A stretch of DNA of 64,000 nucleotides from Streptomyces umbrinus (lineage in GTDB: Bacteria > Actinomycetota > Actinomycetes > Streptomycetales > Streptomycetaceae), in NCBI RefSeq assembly GCF_030817415.1, contig NZ_JAUSZI010000002.1, forward strand, positions 8,060,001 to 8,124,000. The letters are read 5' to 3'. A program made the position numbers and the translations under genes. Numbering within the stretch: the stretch's first letter is position 1; every line of letters begins with the position of its first letter. Below the pieces are notes generated by a model, which worked only from the letters and a program-made list of their open reading frames with translations, was not told the DNA's origin and did not search any database. Positions 16,753-25,864 of the stretch are shown in pieces.

Positions 16753-17667
16753 TCAAGACGGCGACTTTCGAGCGGTCACCACTCCATAGGCCATCTCAGC
16801 AAGCCGGGCCTGCCCGTTCCTGCTGGGATGGAACCAGTCCCAGTGACTCAACTGCTTCGTGCCGAACCGGTACTCGAACACCGCCCCACCATCGAACCGG
16901 CACCGCTCATCCTTCGCGCACACTTCCCGCAGCACCGAGTTGTACGACTCCACCCGATCCTGCACCGTGTCCCGCCGCAACGTCGCGGCCGAGTCCAACG
17001 CGTCGGCGTCACCGAGCATCGACGGGCAGATACCCAGCTTCCAGATCTGCTTGCTCAGCTGGTTGGTCCGCCCCTCCGACCACAACCGCTTCAGATCGGG
17101 CACGCTGGACACGTACACCTGCGTCTTCGGCAGAGCCTCCCGCAGCGTGGTCAGCGCGTCCTGGAACTGGGTGCGGAAGTCCGCCACCGAGGTCATCGCG
17201 GACACGGACGAGCGGCAGGCGTCGTTCGCGCCGGCCATGACCGTGACCAGCTCCGGCTTCCTCGTCGCGGCCTGGGCCATCTGGCCGGGCAGATCGGCCA
17301 TGCGGGAGCCGGTCTGCGCGTAGTTCCAGCTGCGCTGGGCGGCACCGGCCGTACCGAGGAGACGTACCGCGAGGCTGTTCACCTTCGTGTCGGTGCCGGT
17401 CGCCCAGGAGACCTCGGGGCAGTCGGTCAGCACCGAGCAGGCATCGAAGCCGCGGGTGATGGAGTCGCCGACCGCGGCCAGCGAACCCGGGCTGCTGTCC
17501 CAGGCGGGCGTGGGTTTGGGGGACGGTTTCGCGGCCCGTGCGGAGGTGCCTGTGGGCCCGGGGGAGTTTCCGCCACTGGCGTCGCATCCGGCCAGTCCGG
17601 CGACAGCCAGCAGGGCCGCCACCGCGGCCGCGGCGATACCCCGCGAACCGTGACCACGCTTCCGCAT
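16753..17667 (-). CDS. SGNH/GDSL hydrolase lipoprotein
   Basis: 304 aa from the ATG at 17667 (GAGGGGA 8 nt upstream); a longer frame to 17964 is rejected. The lipobox LAGC places the lipidated Cys at residue 28. Catalytic blocks: AVGDSITRG (Ser69), the block III AGANDAC (Asn) and WDWFHPS (Asp and His). It should be an extracellular, membrane-anchored esterase or lipase of the SEST type; six or more Cys in the mature part suggest disulfides. The substrate is unknown. Confidence 0.9.
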   Translation of the reverse strand: MRKRGHGSRGIAAAAVAALLAVAGLAGCDASGGNSPGPTGTSARAAKPSPKPTPAWDSSPGSLAAVGDSITRGFDACSVLTDCPEVSWATGTDTKVNSLAVRLLGTAGAAQRSWNYAQTGSRMADLPGQMAQAATRKPELVTVMAGANDACRSSVSAMTSVADFRTQFQDALTTLREALPKTQVYVSSVPDLKRLWSEGRTNQLSKQIWKLGICPSMLGDADALDSAATLRRDTVQDRVESYNSVLREVCAKDERCRFDGGAVFEYRFGTKQLSHWDWFHPSRNGQARLAEMAYGVVTARKSPS

Positions 17668-17954
17668 CCGCAGTTCCCCTCGTTCGTACGCAACGGCGGC
17701 GTCCCCAGGAGAGTCCCCCTGGGTGGCTGTGTTTTCCCGGGGGGCGCGTAGTCCATTTGCGGCTGCGCCGCGGGCCGGACCCCCGGCCGGGTGCCCGCCA
17801 CGCGTCCCGCCGGGTGAAACCTCGGTGTTTCCGGGCGCTGGGACCGACGGTACGTCACACTCCTTGCGCCGCCGCACGGTAGCCTCGCCACGTGGCTGCC
17901 CAGCCACTGACGTTCCGCCAAAGTACAAGATGCCCGCTCTGTCCGGAGGTCCCA

Positions 17955-18449
17955 GTGACGACACGTGGAGTTCTCTACGTGCACTCCGCGCCGCGTGCGC
18001 TGTGCCCGCACGTCGAATGGGCAGTCGCGGGTGTGCTCGGCACGCGAGTCAGCCTCGACTGGATCCGGCAGCCCGCGTCACCCGGCACCTGGAGATCCGA
18101 GTTCTCCTGGAAGGGCGAGGTCGGCACGGCCTCCAAGCTCGCCTCGGCGCTGCGCGGCTGGCAGATGCTGCGCTTCGAGGTCACCGCCGAACCGTGCGCC
18201 ACCGCTGAGGGGGAGCGCTACAGCTGCACCCCTGAGCTGGGCATCTTCCACGCCGTGACCGGTATCCACGGCGACATCCTGATCCCCGAGGACCGCCTGC
18301 GCGCCGCCCTGGTCCGCTCCCAGCAGGGCGAAACGCAACTGGAGTCCGAACTGACCAAGCTCCTCGGCAAGCCCTGGGACGACGAACTGGAGCCCTTCCG
18401 CTACGCGGGCGAGGGCGCACCCGTCCGCTGGCTCCACCAGGTGGTCTGA
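17955..18449 (+). CDS. DUF3145 domain protein
   Basis: 164 aa from a GTG at 17955 with GGAGG 5 nt upstream; this gives the family-standard N-terminus TTRGVLYVHSAPRALCPHVE. It is a conserved single-domain protein of actinomycetes, usually next to fabF, with invariant-looking WAVAGVLG, RGWQMLRFEVTAEP and YSCTPELGIFHAVTG. No function is established. It converges on fabF here. The 290 bp upstream contain a low-complexity GC-rich stretch but no further gene. Confidence 0.9.
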   Translation: MTTRGVLYVHSAPRALCPHVEWAVAGVLGTRVSLDWIRQPASPGTWRSEFSWKGEVGTASKLASALRGWQMLRFEVTAEPCATAEGERYSCTPELGIFHAVTGIHGDILIPEDRLRAALVRSQQGETQLESELTKLLGKPWDDELEPFRYAGEGAPVRWLHQVV

Positions 18450-18479
18450 CAGCCAAGCCCCCTGCAGATGGGTGCGCCC

Positions 18480-18541
18480 CTTTTAGGGGCGCGGGGCTGT
18501 GACATTTGCGGCTCCGCCGCGTGGGCGCGACAAGCCCCCAC
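18480..18541. repeat. Dispersed GC-rich element, long form (type B)
   Basis: AGGGGCGCGGGGCTGTGACA with the insert stem GCGGCTCCGCCGC and tail GGGCGCGACAAGCCCC, between convergent DUF3145 and fabF. It lies just outside the fabF terminator. Confidence 0.8.
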
Positions 18542-18573
18542 CGGCGGTCAGCCGACATTCAACGAACGACAAA

Positions 18574-18606
18574 TGGCCCGGGTTCCTCCAAGAGGACCCC
18601 GGGCCA
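18574..18606 (-). terminator. Terminator of the fab operon
   Basis: Arms 18574-18588 and 18592-18606 (TGGCCCGGGTTCCTC and its near-complement, 14 of 15 paired) with a 3-nt loop, followed on the minus strand by a T-rich stretch. It ends transcription about 30 bp after the fabF stop. Confidence 0.85.
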
Positions 18607-18634
18607 CTCACCGTCAAGACAAAAACGGCTGAAA

Positions 18635-19930
18635 TCAGACCGTACGGAACGCCAGAACCACGTTGTGCCCGCCAAAGCCGAACGAGTCGTTCAGCGCGGC
18701 GATCCGCCCCTCGACGGGCAGCTTCCGCGCCTCACCACGAACGATGTCCGCGGTCGCCTCGGCCTCGGGGTCGAGGTTCTCGACGTTGATGGTCGGCGGC
18801 GCGATCCGGTTGTAGAGCGCCAGCACCGTGGCCACGGACTCCACACCACCGGCGCCACCGAGCAGATGCCCGGTCATGGACTTCGTACCGGAGACCGCGA
18901 AGTGGTCGGTGTCGTCGCCGAAGACCTTGCGCAGCGCCTTCAGTTCCGCCACGTCACCGGCCGGCGTGGAGGTCGCGTGCGCGTTGACGTGCACGATCTC
19001 CGCCGGGTTCAGGTCGGTGCTGTCGAGCAGATGCTGCAGGGCGGCCGCGATGCCGCGGCCCTCCGGCTCCGGCTGCACGATGTCGTGGCCGTCGGAGGAG
19101 ATGCCCTGGCCGACCGCCTCCGCGTAGACGCGGGCCCCACGCTTGGCGGCGTGCTCGGCCGACTCCAGGACCAGGACGCCGGCGCCCTCGCCGAGGACGA
19201 AGCCGTCACGGCCGAGGTCGTAGGGACGTGAGGCGCCCTGCGGGTCGTCGTTGTTCTTGGACATCGCCATCATGTTGCCGAAGGCGGCGATGGGCAGCGG
19301 GTGGATCGCCGCCTCCGTACCACCGGCGACGACGACGTCGGCGCGGCCGGTGCGGATCATCTCGATGGCGTAGCCGATGGCCTCGGCGCCCGACGCGCAG
19401 GCGGAGACCGGGGTGTGCACACCGGCGCGGGCGCCGACGAGCAGACCCACGTTGGCCGAGGGGCCGTTCGGCATGAGCATGGGGACGGTGTGCGGGGAGA
19501 CGCGGCGTACGCCCTTCTCCTTGAGCACGTCGTACTGGTCGAGCAGGGTCGTGACGCCACCGATGCCGGAGGCGATGACCGCGCCGAGCCGGTCGGGGTC
19601 GACAGCCGCGCCCTGCTCGGCGGCGTCCGATGTCTCGGCGCCCGCCTTGTCGGTGAAACCTGCGTCCGCCCAGGCCTCCTTGGCCGCGATCAGCGCGAAC
19701 TGCGCCGAGCGGTCGAGGCGGCGGGCCTGCGGGCGCGGAATGACCTCGCCCGGCTCCACGGCGATCTGCGCCGCGATACGGACCGCCTGGTCGGCGGCCC
19801 AGTCCTGCTCCAGAGGGCGGACACCGGAACGTCCGGCGACCAGGCCCTCCCAGGTCGAGGCTGCGTCGCCACCCAGCGGTGTGGTTGCGCCGATACCGGT
19901 GACGACCACGGTGCGATTGGTCGGGCTCAC
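18635..19930 (-). CDS. fabF: Beta-ketoacyl-ACP synthase II
   Basis: 431 aa from a GTG. It catalyses decarboxylative condensation of malonyl-ACP with acyl-ACP during fatty acid elongation, in the cytoplasm. The catalytic triad is intact: C178 in VSACASGAE, H318 in VNAHATSTPAGD and H355 in GHLLGGAGG, with K350 nearby and the Gly-rich GFGGHN at the C-terminus. It is the last gene of fabD-fabH-acpP-fabF, 86 bp after acpP. The single-copy housekeeping context argues against a polyketide ketosynthase. Confidence 0.97.
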   Translation of the reverse strand: MSPTNRTVVVTGIGATTPLGGDAASTWEGLVAGRSGVRPLEQDWAADQAVRIAAQIAVEPGEVIPRPQARRLDRSAQFALIAAKEAWADAGFTDKAGAETSDAAEQGAAVDPDRLGAVIASGIGGVTTLLDQYDVLKEKGVRRVSPHTVPMLMPNGPSANVGLLVGARAGVHTPVSACASGAEAIGYAIEMIRTGRADVVVAGGTEAAIHPLPIAAFGNMMAMSKNNDDPQGASRPYDLGRDGFVLGEGAGVLVLESAEHAAKRGARVYAEAVGQGISSDGHDIVQPEPEGRGIAAALQHLLDSTDLNPAEIVHVNAHATSTPAGDVAELKALRKVFGDDTDHFAVSGTKSMTGHLLGGAGGVESVATVLALYNRIAPPTINVENLDPEAEATADIVRGEARKLPVEGRIAALNDSFGFGGHNVVLAFRTV

Positions 19931-20016
19931 GGGAATTCTTTCTCCAACGGATACGAGGATTCAGCGGCGCCACCGCCGGGTGGCGGGGCTAGCAGCGTCC
20001 GGGGGTGAGGGTGGGC

Positions 20017-20265
20017 TCAGCCCTGGTGCTTGAGGATGTACTCGGTCGCGTCGCCGACCGTCTTGAGGTTCTTGACGTCGTCGTCGGGGATCTTGACGTC
20101 GAAGCGCTCTTCGGCGGCGACGACGACCTCGACCATGGACAGCGAGTCGACGTCAAGGTCGTCGGTGAAGGACTTCTCCAGCTGGACGTCCTCGACCGGG
20201 ATGCCGGCGATCTCGTTCACGATGTCGGCGAGACCGGCGACGATCTCTTCCTGAGTGGCGGCCAT
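20017..20265 (-). CDS. acpP: Acyl carrier protein of fatty acid synthesis
   Basis: 82 aa, acidic. The phosphopantetheine attachment site is S41 in DVDSLSMVEV. It carries growing acyl chains between the Fab enzymes. It sits between fabH (71-bp gap) and fabF (86-bp gap), the conserved Streptomyces order. Confidence 0.97.
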   Translation of the reverse strand: MAATQEEIVAGLADIVNEIAGIPVEDVQLEKSFTDDLDVDSLSMVEVVVAAEERFDVKIPDDDVKNLKTVGDATEYILKHQG

Positions 20266-20336
20266 GTCAGGCGCTCCTTCTTGTGTATCCAGAGGGTGTG
20301 GCGGTACTCCCGCCCGGAAGGATCCGGGCGGTGTGC

Positions 20337-21368
20337 CTAGGGGAGGGTAACGACCGTCGCGGCGTATACGAGACCCGCCCCGAAGCCGATGACGAGCGCG
20401 GTGTCGCCGCTCTTCGCCTCGCCGGTCGCCAGGAGCCGCTCCATCGCGAGCGGGATCGAGGCGGCCGAGGTGTTACCGGTGGTGCGCACGTCACGGGCGA
20501 CCGTGACGTGTTCCGGCAGCTTGAGAGTCTTCACCATCGAGTCGATGATCCGCTCGTTGGCCTGGTGGGGAATGAAGACGTCCAAGTCGTCCGCAGTGAG
20601 TCCGGCGGCGTCCAGCGCCTCCTTGGCGACCTTCGCCATCTCGAACACGGCCCAGCGGAACACCGCCTGGCCTTCCTGCGTGATCGCGGGGAACTTGACC
20701 TCGCCCTTGGAGTCCAGGGGCAGCTCGGACACGTCGCCGATCCGGAAACGGTCCCAGGGGATGGTCTGCTTGATCGTGTGGGACTTGTCGCCCTCGGAAC
20801 CCCAGACGGTGGGGCCGATGTGCGGCTCCTGGGAGGGGCCCACGACGACCGCGCCCGCGCCGTCACCGAACAGGAAGGCCGTCGCGCGGTCCTCCAGGTC
20901 GGTCAGGTCGGAGAGCCGCTCGACGCCGATGACGAGTACGTACTCGGCGGAACCCTCCACGACCATGCCCTTGGCCAGGGTCAGTCCGTAGCCGAAGCCG
21001 GCGCAGCCCGCCGAGATGTCGAAGGCCGCGGCCTTCGCCGTGCCGAGCTTGTCGGCGATCTCGGTGGCGACGGCCGGGGTCTGGCTGAAGTGCGAGACGG
21101 TCGAGACGACGACGGCGCCGATCTGCTCGGCGCTGATCCCGGCGTCGGCGATGGCCTTGCCGGACGCCTCGATCGACATGGCGGCGACGGTCTCCTCGTC
21201 GTTCGCCCAGTGCCGGGTCTCGATGCCGGAGCGCGAGCGGATCCACTCGTCGGACGAGTCGATCGTTTCGAGGATCACCTCGTTCGGCACGACACGGACC
21301 GGGCGGTAGCCGCCGACACCGAGGATGCGCGCGTACGGGGCGCCCTTGCTGGGCTTGATCTTCGACAT
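20337..21368 (-). CDS. fabH: Beta-ketoacyl-ACP synthase III
   Basis: 343 aa. It starts fatty acid synthesis by condensing a short, often branched acyl-CoA with malonyl-ACP, so it sets the iso/anteiso character of Streptomyces lipids. Triad C122 (ISAGCAGFG), H268 (IPHQANERI) and N299 (TGNTSAAS) is complete. It is 22 bp downstream of fabD, in the same operon. Confidence 0.97.
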   Translation of the reverse strand: MSKIKPSKGAPYARILGVGGYRPVRVVPNEVILETIDSSDEWIRSRSGIETRHWANDEETVAAMSIEASGKAIADAGISAEQIGAVVVSTVSHFSQTPAVATEIADKLGTAKAAAFDISAGCAGFGYGLTLAKGMVVEGSAEYVLVIGVERLSDLTDLEDRATAFLFGDGAGAVVVGPSQEPHIGPTVWGSEGDKSHTIKQTIPWDRFRIGDVSELPLDSKGEVKFPAITQEGQAVFRWAVFEMAKVAKEALDAAGLTADDLDVFIPHQANERIIDSMVKTLKLPEHVTVARDVRTTGNTSAASIPLAMERLLATGEAKSGDTALVIGFGAGLVYAATVVTLP

Positions 21369-21390
21369 GCTCTGTCGGCTCCTTACGCGC

Positions 21391-22332
21391 TCAGGCGGAG
21401 GCGTGCTCGGCGATGAGCTCGCGAGCCGCGTCCAGATCGTCGGGTGTCTTCAGCGCCAGCGTCTTCACGCCGGGCAGCGCGCGCTTGGCGAGACCGGTCA
21501 GGGTGCCGCCGGGGCACACCTCCAGGAGCGCGGTCACGCCCAGTTCCTTGAAGGTCTCCATGCACAGGTCCCAGCGGACCGGGTTGGCGACCTGGCCGAC
21601 CAGCCGGGCCAGGACCTCCGAGCCGGCGGTGACGGCCTGCCCGTCCTTGTTCGACACGTACGTGACCGCCGGGTCGGCAGGCGACAGCTCGGCCGCGGCG
21701 CGGGCGAGGGTGTCGACAGCCGGGGCCATGTGGTGCGTGTGGAACGCGCCCGCGACCTTGAGGGCCACCACGCGGCGTACGCCCTCGGGCTTGTCGGCCT
21801 CCAGGGCGGCCAGCTCCGCCAGCGTGCCGGCGGCCACGATCTGGCCGGAGCCGTTCACGTTCGCCGGGGTCAGGCCGAGCTTCTCCAGGTGCGGGATCGT
21901 CACTTCCGGGTCGCCGCCGAGCAGCGCAGACATTCCGGTGGCGGTGGCGGCGGTCGCCTCCGCCATGGCCAGTCCGCGGACGCGGACGAGGCGGACGGCC
22001 TCCTCGTCGGGGAACACCCCGGCGAGCGCGGCGACGGTCAGCTCCCCGACGCTGTGTCCGGCGACGGCGCCGACCTTGCGGGGCAGCTCGGCCGGGTCGT
22101 CGAAGAGGGTGTACGCCGAGGTCAGCCCGGCCGCGACCAGGAGCGGCTGCGCCACCGCGGTGTCACGGATCTCGTCCGCGTCCCCCTCGGTGCCGTAACG
22201 GATCAGGTCGAGCTCCACGGCGTCGGACCACGCCTCAAGGGCACCGCGGACACCGGGGAGGTCGAGCCAGGGAGTCAGGAAGCCGGGCGTCTGGGCGCCC
22301 TGGCCGGGAGCGACGAGTACGAGCACTCTCAC
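21391..22332 (-). CDS. fabD: Malonyl-CoA:ACP transacylase
   Basis: 313 aa from a GTG. It moves malonyl groups from CoA to ACP for fatty acid and polyketide synthesis. The serine nucleophile S94 lies in GHSVGE, and the partner His (about H198) in AGAFHTHHM; the QGAQ loop is at 11-14. It is the first structural gene of the operon, 83 bp after fasR. Confidence 0.97.
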   Translation of the reverse strand: MRVLVLVAPGQGAQTPGFLTPWLDLPGVRGALEAWSDAVELDLIRYGTEGDADEIRDTAVAQPLLVAAGLTSAYTLFDDPAELPRKVGAVAGHSVGELTVAALAGVFPDEEAVRLVRVRGLAMAEATAATATGMSALLGGDPEVTIPHLEKLGLTPANVNGSGQIVAAGTLAELAALEADKPEGVRRVVALKVAGAFHTHHMAPAVDTLARAAAELSPADPAVTYVSNKDGQAVTAGSEVLARLVGQVANPVRWDLCMETFKELGVTALLEVCPGGTLTGLAKRALPGVKTLALKTPDDLDAARELIAEHASA

Positions 22333-22393
22333 ACTCTCTCTTGTGGACGGGCACGGCCGCCCGTGGGGACAGGGACGAAGAACAGGAGGGGGA

Positions 22394-22411
22394 ATTGTAG
22401 GTCCCCGACAA
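22394..22411 (-). promoter_or_regulatory. Candidate fabD promoter/FasR site
   Basis: In the fasR-fabD gap the plus strand reads TTGT (22395-22398), nine bases, ACAA (22408-22411), a short dyad. On the coding strand the same bases give a good -10 (TACAAT). FasR is known to activate the fabDHPF promoter in S. coelicolor, so this is where its site is expected; the exact match is my inference. Confidence 0.35.
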
Positions 22412-22415
22412 AAGC

Positions 22416-23621
22416 CTAGAGCTGGGGATCTCCATCGGCCAGACGCCCCAGGATCAGCGCGATCCGCAGCGTGAACGCCGAACGTACATCCGAAGGCGAC
22501 CAGCCGGTGACGTCAGTCACACGTCGAAGCCGGTAGCGCACGGTGTTGGGATGCACGAAGAGCATCCGGGCCGCCCCTTCGAGACTGCTCGCCTGTTCGA
22601 GATAGACACTCAGCGTCTCCAGGAGAGCGGACCCGGCCTCCTCCAGTGGTCTGTAGATCTCCTCCACCAACTGTTCACGAGCAGAGGGATCCGAGGCGAT
22701 CGCGCGCTCCGGCAGCAGATCGTCCGCCAGAACCGGCCGCGGGGCGTCCTGCCAGGCGAAACACGCCTTGAGGCCGGCGGCCGCGGCCTGCGCGGAGCGG
22801 GTCGCGGCGAGCAGGTCGGGCACGACGGGACCGGCCACCACGGGTCCGGCGGCGTACGGCCCGATCAGGGACTTGGCGACAGCGAGCGGGTTGTCGCTCC
22901 CACCTGCGATGACGACCAGCCGGTCCCCGAGCACCCCGGTCAGCACCTGGAGCTTGGCGTGCCGGGCGGCCCGCCGGATGGCCTCGACCGTCAGCTCGCT
23001 GTCACCGTCGGGCGCCGTGCCCAGCACCACGCACACATGCTCGGGCGAGTTCCAGCCGAGCGCCGCGGCACGGGACACCGCCCCCTCGTCGGCCTCTCCG
23101 GAGAGGACGGCGTTCACGACCAGGGACTCCAGCCGGGCGTCCCAGGCACCGCGCGCCTCGGCGGCCTGCGCGTACACCTGGGCGGTGGCGAAGGCGATCT
23201 CCCGCGCGTACACGAGCAGCGCCTCGCGGAGCACGGACTCGTCTCCGGGAGCGGCCACCTCGTCGATGGCGCTCTCCATCACCTCGATCGTGGTGCGCAC
23301 CATCTCGACGGTCTGGCGCAGGGTGATCGCCCTGGTCAGCTCGCGCGGCGCGGTGCCGAAGACGTCCGTGGAGATCGCCTGGGGAGCGTCCGGATGCCGG
23401 AACCACTCCTTGAACGCGGCGATACCCGCCTGGGCGACGAGGCCGATCCACGACCGGTTCTCCGGGGACATCGCCCGGTACCACGGCAGCGTCTCGTCCA
23501 TGCGCGCGATCGCCTGGGCCGCGAGACTGCCGGACGACTTCTCCAGCCGCTTCAGGGTCGCGGCGTGCGCATGGGCGGCGCGGGCGGCGCGTTCGGTGTT
23601 GCTGGATTCGGGTTCGGGCAC
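22416..23621 (-). CDS. fasR: FasR, PucR-type activator of the fatty acid synthesis operon
   Basis: 401 aa. The C-terminal PucR helix-turn-helix (about 325-395: LEQASSLEGAARMLFVHPNTVRYRLRRVTD) and the central GGDEF-like linker region (LGTAPDGDSELT to LVVIAGG) are recognisable. Position directly upstream of fabD matches the known FasR activator of fabDHPF, which ties lipid synthesis and hence polyketide precursor use to metabolic state. The assignment rests on domain type plus strictly conserved context. Confidence 0.93.
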   Translation of the reverse strand: MPEPESSNTERAARAAHAHAATLKRLEKSSGSLAAQAIARMDETLPWYRAMSPENRSWIGLVAQAGIAAFKEWFRHPDAPQAISTDVFGTAPRELTRAITLRQTVEMVRTTIEVMESAIDEVAAPGDESVLREALLVYAREIAFATAQVYAQAAEARGAWDARLESLVVNAVLSGEADEGAVSRAAALGWNSPEHVCVVLGTAPDGDSELTVEAIRRAARHAKLQVLTGVLGDRLVVIAGGSDNPLAVAKSLIGPYAAGPVVAGPVVPDLLAATRSAQAAAAGLKACFAWQDAPRPVLADDLLPERAIASDPSAREQLVEEIYRPLEEAGSALLETLSVYLEQASSLEGAARMLFVHPNTVRYRLRRVTDVTGWSPSDVRSAFTLRIALILGRLADGDPQL

Positions 23622-23701
23622 GGGACAAGACTGCCTTATCAGGACGGGAGTATGCGGCGGAGGGTCTCGGACGGCTCGTCCGACGGGTCTACGGTGGGTC
23701 C

Positions 23702-24355
23702 GTGATGGACGTACGGCGCGCCGACGAGCGCTACCGCGGAGGTGACCCGGCGGCCGGGATCGAGTCCCTGCACGCCTTCTCCTTCGGCCCGCACTACGAC
23801 CCGGACAACCTCCGCTTCGGCGCGGTCATCGCCTGCAACGAGGAGCGCCTCGCGCCCGGCGCCGGCTTCGACGAGCACCCGCACAGCCACACCGAGATCG
23901 TCACCTGGGTCGTCGAGGGCGAACTGACCCACCGCGACACGGCCGGCCACGAGTCGGTCGTACGCCCCGGCGACGTCCAGCGTCTCAGCTCGGCGGGCGG
24001 GGTCCGCCACGTCGAACGCAACGACGGCGGCACACCACTGCTCTTCGTCCAGATGTGGCTCGCCCCGCTTGAGCCGGGCGGCGACCCCGCGTACGAGGTC
24101 GTCCACGGCATCGCCGACTCCACCCCGTACGCCGTCCCGGAGGCGGCCGCGATGCTCCACGTCCGCCGCCTCGCGCCGGGGGAGCGCACCGCCGTCCCCG
24201 ACGCGCCGTTCGTGTACGCCCATGTCGTACGCGGCGAGGTCCTGCTGGACACCATCGTCCTGACCACGGGCGACGCGGCCCGCATCACGGACGCGAAGGA
24301 CCTGGAGGCGGTGGCCAGGGACGGGACGGAGCTTCTGTTCTGGGAGATGGCGTAG
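23702..24355 (+). CDS. Pirin-family bicupin protein
   Basis: 217 aa from the GTG at 23702 (an ATG at 23705 is equally possible). The pirin metal site is in FDEHPHSHTEIVTWVVEGEL; a second cupin occupies the C-terminal half (MLHVRRLAPGE to LLDTIVLT). It is shorter than YhhW-type quercetinases. Bacterial pirins are iron-binding and some oxidise quercetin or modulate enzymes; none of that can be inferred for this copy. It is divergent from fasR with an 80-bp gap. Confidence 0.9.
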   Translation: MMDVRRADERYRGGDPAAGIESLHAFSFGPHYDPDNLRFGAVIACNEERLAPGAGFDEHPHSHTEIVTWVVEGELTHRDTAGHESVVRPGDVQRLSSAGGVRHVERNDGGTPLLFVQMWLAPLEPGGDPAYEVVHGIADSTPYAVPEAAAMLHVRRLAPGERTAVPDAPFVYAHVVRGEVLLDTIVLTTGDAARITDAKDLEAVARDGTELLFWEMA

Positions 24356-24363
24356 GGAGCCTC

Positions 24364-25191
24364 TTACGGGGCGCTGGAGAGCTCGGCCAGCACCGCGTCC
24401 GTGAAGGCGGGCCACACCTCGACGGCCCACGGCCCAAAGGCCCGGTCCGTCAGCGCCACACAGGCCGCTCCGGCATCGGGGTCGATCCACAGGAACGTAC
24501 CCGACTGCCCGAAGTGCCCGAAGGTCCGCGGCGAGGACGAACTCCCCGTCCAGTGGGGCGACTTGGAGTCCCGGATCTCGAAGCCGAGCCCCCAGTCGTT
24601 CGGGTTCTGGTGCCCGTACCCCGGCAGGACACCCTTCGTCCCCGGGTACTGCACGGTCATCGCCTCCGCGACGGTCCGCGGGTCGAGCAGCCGCGGAGCC
24701 TGCACCTCGGCGGCGAACCGCACCAGATCGTCGACGGTCGAGACCCCGTCCTTCGCGGGCGAGCCGTCGAGGGTCGTCGACGTCATCCCGAGCGGTTCGA
24801 GCACCGCCTGCTTCAGATACTCACCGAAGGGAATCTCCGTCGCCTTCGCGATGTGATCCCCCAACTGCTCGAACCCGGCGTTGGAGTACAACCGCCGCAG
24901 CCCCGGCGCCGCCGTCACCCGGTGCTCGTCGAAAGCCAGCCCACTGGTGTGCGCGAGCAGATGCCGCACGGTCGACCCCTCGGGCCCGGCGGGCTCATCC
25001 AGCTCGACGGCCCCTTCCTCGTACGCGACAAGGGCGGCGTAGGCGGCGAGGGGCTTGGTGACAGAGGCAAGCGCGAACGGCCGGGTGACAGGGCCGCGGG
25101 TCCCGAGCACGACACCGTCCGCCCGCACAACGGCCGCGGCAACGGCAGGAACGGGCCACTCTTCAATCAGCGCAAGACTCTCCAAAGACAT
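24364..25191 (-). CDS. Serine hydrolase, class C beta-lactamase fold
   Basis: 275 aa from the ATG at 25191; the frame extends upstream only through a repeat element. The catalytic SxxK is in ALASVTKPLAAY (Ser about 43, Lys about 46), with YSN (about 105) and HFGQSGTF in place of KTG. There is no signal peptide. It is probably an esterase or D-amino-acid peptidase rather than an antibiotic-hydrolysing lactamase. It converges on pirin, 8 bp apart. Confidence 0.88.
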   Translation of the reverse strand: MSLESLALIEEWPVPAVAAAVVRADGVVLGTRGPVTRPFALASVTKPLAAYAALVAYEEGAVELDEPAGPEGSTVRHLLAHTSGLAFDEHRVTAAPGLRRLYSNAGFEQLGDHIAKATEIPFGEYLKQAVLEPLGMTSTTLDGSPAKDGVSTVDDLVRFAAEVQAPRLLDPRTVAEAMTVQYPGTKGVLPGYGHQNPNDWGLGFEIRDSKSPHWTGSSSSPRTFGHFGQSGTFLWIDPDAGAACVALTDRAFGPWAVEVWPAFTDAVLAELSSAP

Positions 25192-25233
25192 GCACAAGAG
25201 CCTACGGCCACGGTGAAGCACCGGGTTCGGGCA

Positions 25234-25286
25234 GCGCCCCTTCAGGGGCGCGGGGAACTGCGCGACAAGCCACGACGCACCCGCAG
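25234..25286. repeat. Dispersed GC-rich element (type A)
   Basis: GCGCCCC-TTCA-GGGGCGC followed by CGGGGAACTGCGCGACAAGCC. It separates two minus-strand genes, on the 3' side of the GNAT gene (its stop is at 25298). Confidence 0.75.
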
Positions 25287-25297
25287 TCATCCACCGG

Positions 25298-25768
25298 TCA
25301 AAACCTCAGCCGCATCAACGGATCAGGCGTCCGCACGAACCCCATCGATGCATACAGCGGCGCAGCCTCCGCCGAAGCAGTCAGATCGATCTGACCGACC
25401 CCCTCCTCCCGGAACCACACCACCAACGCCTCCATACAGGCCCGCGCATACCCCCGCCGCCGCACCTCGGGATCGGTCGCCACACTGAACACGTAACCGA
25501 TCCGCCCGTGCGGATTCCCGGCCCGCCCGATCCGGTACTCCACGGTCCCCACGACAAGCGCCCCCAGCGCCCCCGCCCGCTCGGGGTGATCGACGACGAA
25601 GGCCGCGAGACCCCCGTCGGGATCGGCCAGCCGCCCCCGTACGGTGGTCAGGGACTCGGCATGCCAGTCGGTGGACGTGTCCGCCCCGGCCATGGAGTCG
25701 ATCATCACCTGACGCAGTCGAAGGAGTTCCTCGGCGTCCTCGGGCACGGCACGACGTACAAGACTCAT
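25298..25768 (-). CDS. GNAT-family N-acetyltransferase
   Basis: 156 aa starting MSLVRRAVPEDAEEL. The acetyl-CoA pyrophosphate loop is the VRRRGYARACM region (about 110-120), preceded by the IGYVFSVATDPEV strand; the APLYASMGF motif closes the fold. The substrate is unknown. Divergent from the MerR gene with a 96-bp gap holding the MerR operator. Confidence 0.9.
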   Translation of the reverse strand: MSLVRRAVPEDAEELLRLRQVMIDSMAGADTSTDWHAESLTTVRGRLADPDGGLAAFVVDHPERAGALGALVVGTVEYRIGRAGNPHGRIGYVFSVATDPEVRRRGYARACMEALVVWFREEGVGQIDLTASAEAAPLYASMGFVRTPDPLMRLRF

Positions 25769-25826
25769 GATCGGCACGGTAGCCACGGGCCCCGGCCGAT
25801 GTCGTCGGAATTTCATCGGAATCCGC

Positions 25827-25857
25827 TTGCTTGGAGTGCACTCCAAGGTTTTAGCGT
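25827..25857 (+). promoter_or_regulatory. MerR-type promoter with 19-bp spacer and 18-bp palindrome
   Basis: The perfect palindrome CTTGGAGTGCACTCCAAG (25830-25847) lies between TTGCTT (25827-25832) and TAGCGT (25852-25857). The 19-bp spacer is the over-long spacing that MerR activators correct by twisting DNA. It precedes the MerR gene, so autoregulation of the MerR/aldo-keto reductase pair is predicted. Confidence 0.85.
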
Positions 25858-25864
25858 TGAGGTC

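Noticed and set aside
24364..25191. Antibiotic-resistance beta-lactamase
   Set aside because: No signal peptide, and the KTG motif is replaced; it fits esterase/peptidase-type serine hydrolases.
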